A DNA stretch of 5,975 nucleotides from contig PUNP01000031.1 of assembly GCA_003551785.1 (NCBI GenBank), positions 1-5,975 of the forward strand, read 5' to 3'. Position 1 is the stretch's first letter. Each line of letters opens with the position of its first letter. The DNA comes from Candidatus Brocadiaceae bacterium. Lineage in GTDB: Bacteria > Planctomycetota > Brocadiia > SM23-32. Below are positions 4,693 through 5,975 of the stretch, one piece after another. A model generated the notes under the pieces. It was not told where the DNA came from. It was given only the letters and a program-made list of their open reading frames with translations, and made no database searches. The translations under genes and the position numbers were made by a program.

Positions 4693-5975
4693 ATGAAAAA
4701 TTATGTAAATTCTTTGTTGAACAAAAAAACTTTTATCTTCTTGTCGTTTTGCTTATCGATGATTGTGTTTTTTGGAACAGATGCGAAAATCGCTGCTGCT
4801 GACCAGGCTCCCACCGGAACATCAGATGTGTATAACTTAATAGTAAGCGGTATAGATGCTTATCAAAATGAGCAATACTCCGATGCTCGGGATTCTTTTG
4901 AGGATGTTATTGCACTTAGCCCGAATTGGGAAGTGTTGATCGAAGTCAGACGCCGTCTGGAATTGGGGCGCCTTACAGAAATCGTGACAGATGTGGCACT
5001 TCGTGAACGTCCGGAAGAAGCTGGTGCCGCTTCTGAGGCCGCCTCCACCGTATTGAGTATGATGACTGAGGCGCATCGGATGCGGAAGATGGATGTGACC
5101 AATCTTGATAAAGTCATGGATGATTTTATAAGCGAAGAACATGAGAAGTATATGAATGCCAGAATTACTTTTATAGAGCATAATATGTACTCTGTTTCGT
5201 ATCTTTTAGAACTTTTGGCACAGACAGATGCAGAAAAAAAACTTTTGATTGCGCGAACTGTTACCACTTTGCGCGATATCAGACGCTCCGCAGCATTGCC
5301 GCTTATTGCCGCTATGCAGACGGAAGATGAACTGTTGCTGACACGCATCATATCAGCTCTTGCTCACGTCGGGCGCCGGGACGCGCTGGCCCCCTTGTTA
5401 GCTGTCACGGAAGATCAGGGGCTTGATGATTCCACGCGAGAGGCCGCCTGGGAATCTATTCAGGATATACAGGTGCAGCTCCGTGTGCCCGTTGAACTTG
5501 AATCGGCAATCGATGAATATGTCAATTTAACACGCTTGTATTTGACCGAAGATAAATCTGAAATAGGGCATGTGGTATCCCGCTACGTGCCGGTATGGTG
5601 GTGGGACGCGCGGGGGGAAAAAATTCGGCATAAGCTCAATATCGAATTTGTCCCCAATTTCGTTTATTATCAAATTCAGGGCACCCAAACCGCCATGCAA
5701 GGTTTAGCTTTATACCCCGACCATTCGGAACTGCAAAGTCTTTTGTTGGCCGCGATGAGCCGTGAATATGCACATCTTAAGCGATATAAAGAAAAAGGAA
5801 GCGTAGAGGAATTTGTTGATTACGCCGGTAAACGCCTGAATATTATTGCGCCGGTGTTTAATCGGACAGCCCATTTATTCGGCCCAACACCCATGGCTCA
5901 TGCTCTTATGGAAGTTCTGGAAATTGAAGATGATGAAGCTGCCGTATATCTGATCAATTCGCTGGCAGGTAAAAA
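4693..5975 (+). CDS. Exported TPR/HEAT-repeat protein, truncated by the window end
   Basis: An open frame of 427 codons that runs off the right edge without a stop, so the C-terminus is missing. Start: ATG at 4693 with GGAG 9 bases upstream; the in-frame ATG at 4684 would touch the ribosome site. Residues 1-37 form a signal peptide (basic start, hydrophobic TFIFLSFCLSMIVFFG at 13-28, likely cleavage after KIAAA); Cys20 is not in a lipobox. Residues about 46-79 resemble one TPR helix pair (AYQNEQYSDARDSFEDVIALSP). Residues about 184-262 contain HEAT-like helical repeats (IRRSAALPLIAAMQ, ISALAHVGRRDALAPLLAVTE, STREAAWESIQDI). The segment YVPVWWWDARGEK (298-310) and the helices up to about 363 recall exported HEAT proteins of planctomycetes; that comparison is from memory. 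No catalytic motif is visible, so a scaffold or binding role is likely. It lies 26 bases after lysA with no terminator between, suggesting co-transcription. A run of eight A bases at 5234-5241 is intact in frame. Confidence 0.85.
   Translation, partial: MKNYVNSLLNKKTFIFLSFCLSMIVFFGTDAKIAAADQAPTGTSDVYNLIVSGIDAYQNEQYSDARDSFEDVIALSPNWEVLIEVRRRLELGRLTEIVTDVALRERPEEAGAASEAASTVLSMMTEAHRMRKMDVTNLDKVMDDFISEEHEKYMNARITFIEHNMYSVSYLLELLAQTDAEKKLLIARTVTTLRDIRRSAALPLIAAMQTEDELLLTRIISALAHVGRRDALAPLLAVTEDQGLDDSTREAAWESIQDIQVQLRVPVELESAIDEYVNLTRLYLTEDKSEIGHVVSRYVPVWWWDARGEKIRHKLNIEFVPNFVYYQIQGTQTAMQGLALYPDHSELQSLLLAAMSREYAHLKRYKEKGSVEEFVDYAGKRLNIIAPVFNRTAHLFGPTPMAHALMEVLEIEDDEAAVYLINSLAGK

Noticed and set aside
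4863..5351. Minus-strand open frames of 114 and 162 codons opposite the HEAT gene
   Set aside because: They are antisense shadows of the signal-peptide and HEAT-coding frame, with serine/arginine-rich translations and no domain.

Overview
The window looks like chromosomal DNA of a free-living bacterium of the PVC group, most likely a planctomycete (Phycisphaerae-like). This is inference from the exported TPR/HEAT protein at the right end, which carries a WWWD segment I associate with planctomycete HEAT proteins, from the DUF3604-type PHP protein, and from mid-range GC with long hairpin-rich intergenic DNA. All four genes have a GGAG-type Shine-Dalgarno sequence 6-9 bases before the chosen start.

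Layout. At the left, on the minus strand, is an exported FKBP-type peptidyl-prolyl isomerase (23-742). A 774-base divergent intergenic region follows (743-1516). Its left part holds three imperfect inverted repeats (799-940). Its right part (1113-1401) is a GC-rich block of nested and tandem palindromes: a branched 99-base palindrome, then two head-to-head copies of a hairpin unit whose stems differ by compensated changes. A good sigma70-like promoter (1451-1479) then drives a plus-strand gene for a DUF3604/PHP-type predicted metal-dependent hydrolase (1517-2956). A second intergenic region (2957-3361) has an inverted repeat with two mutually exclusive pairings and a probable promoter for lysA. 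Diaminopimelate decarboxylase, lysA (3362-4666), starts at TTG. Only 26 bases later comes an exported TPR/HEAT-repeat protein (4693 onward), cut by the window end.

Function. lysA catalyses the last step of lysine synthesis by the diaminopimelate pathway. The downstream exported HEAT protein is probably co-transcribed with it, but no functional link is evident. The FKBP probably assists folding of exported proteins. The DUF3604 protein is a lone gene with its own promoter, and its substrate cannot be read from context. I see no CRISPR array, tRNA, rRNA, transposase or defence gene. The least-explained material is the palindromic block at 1113-1401.
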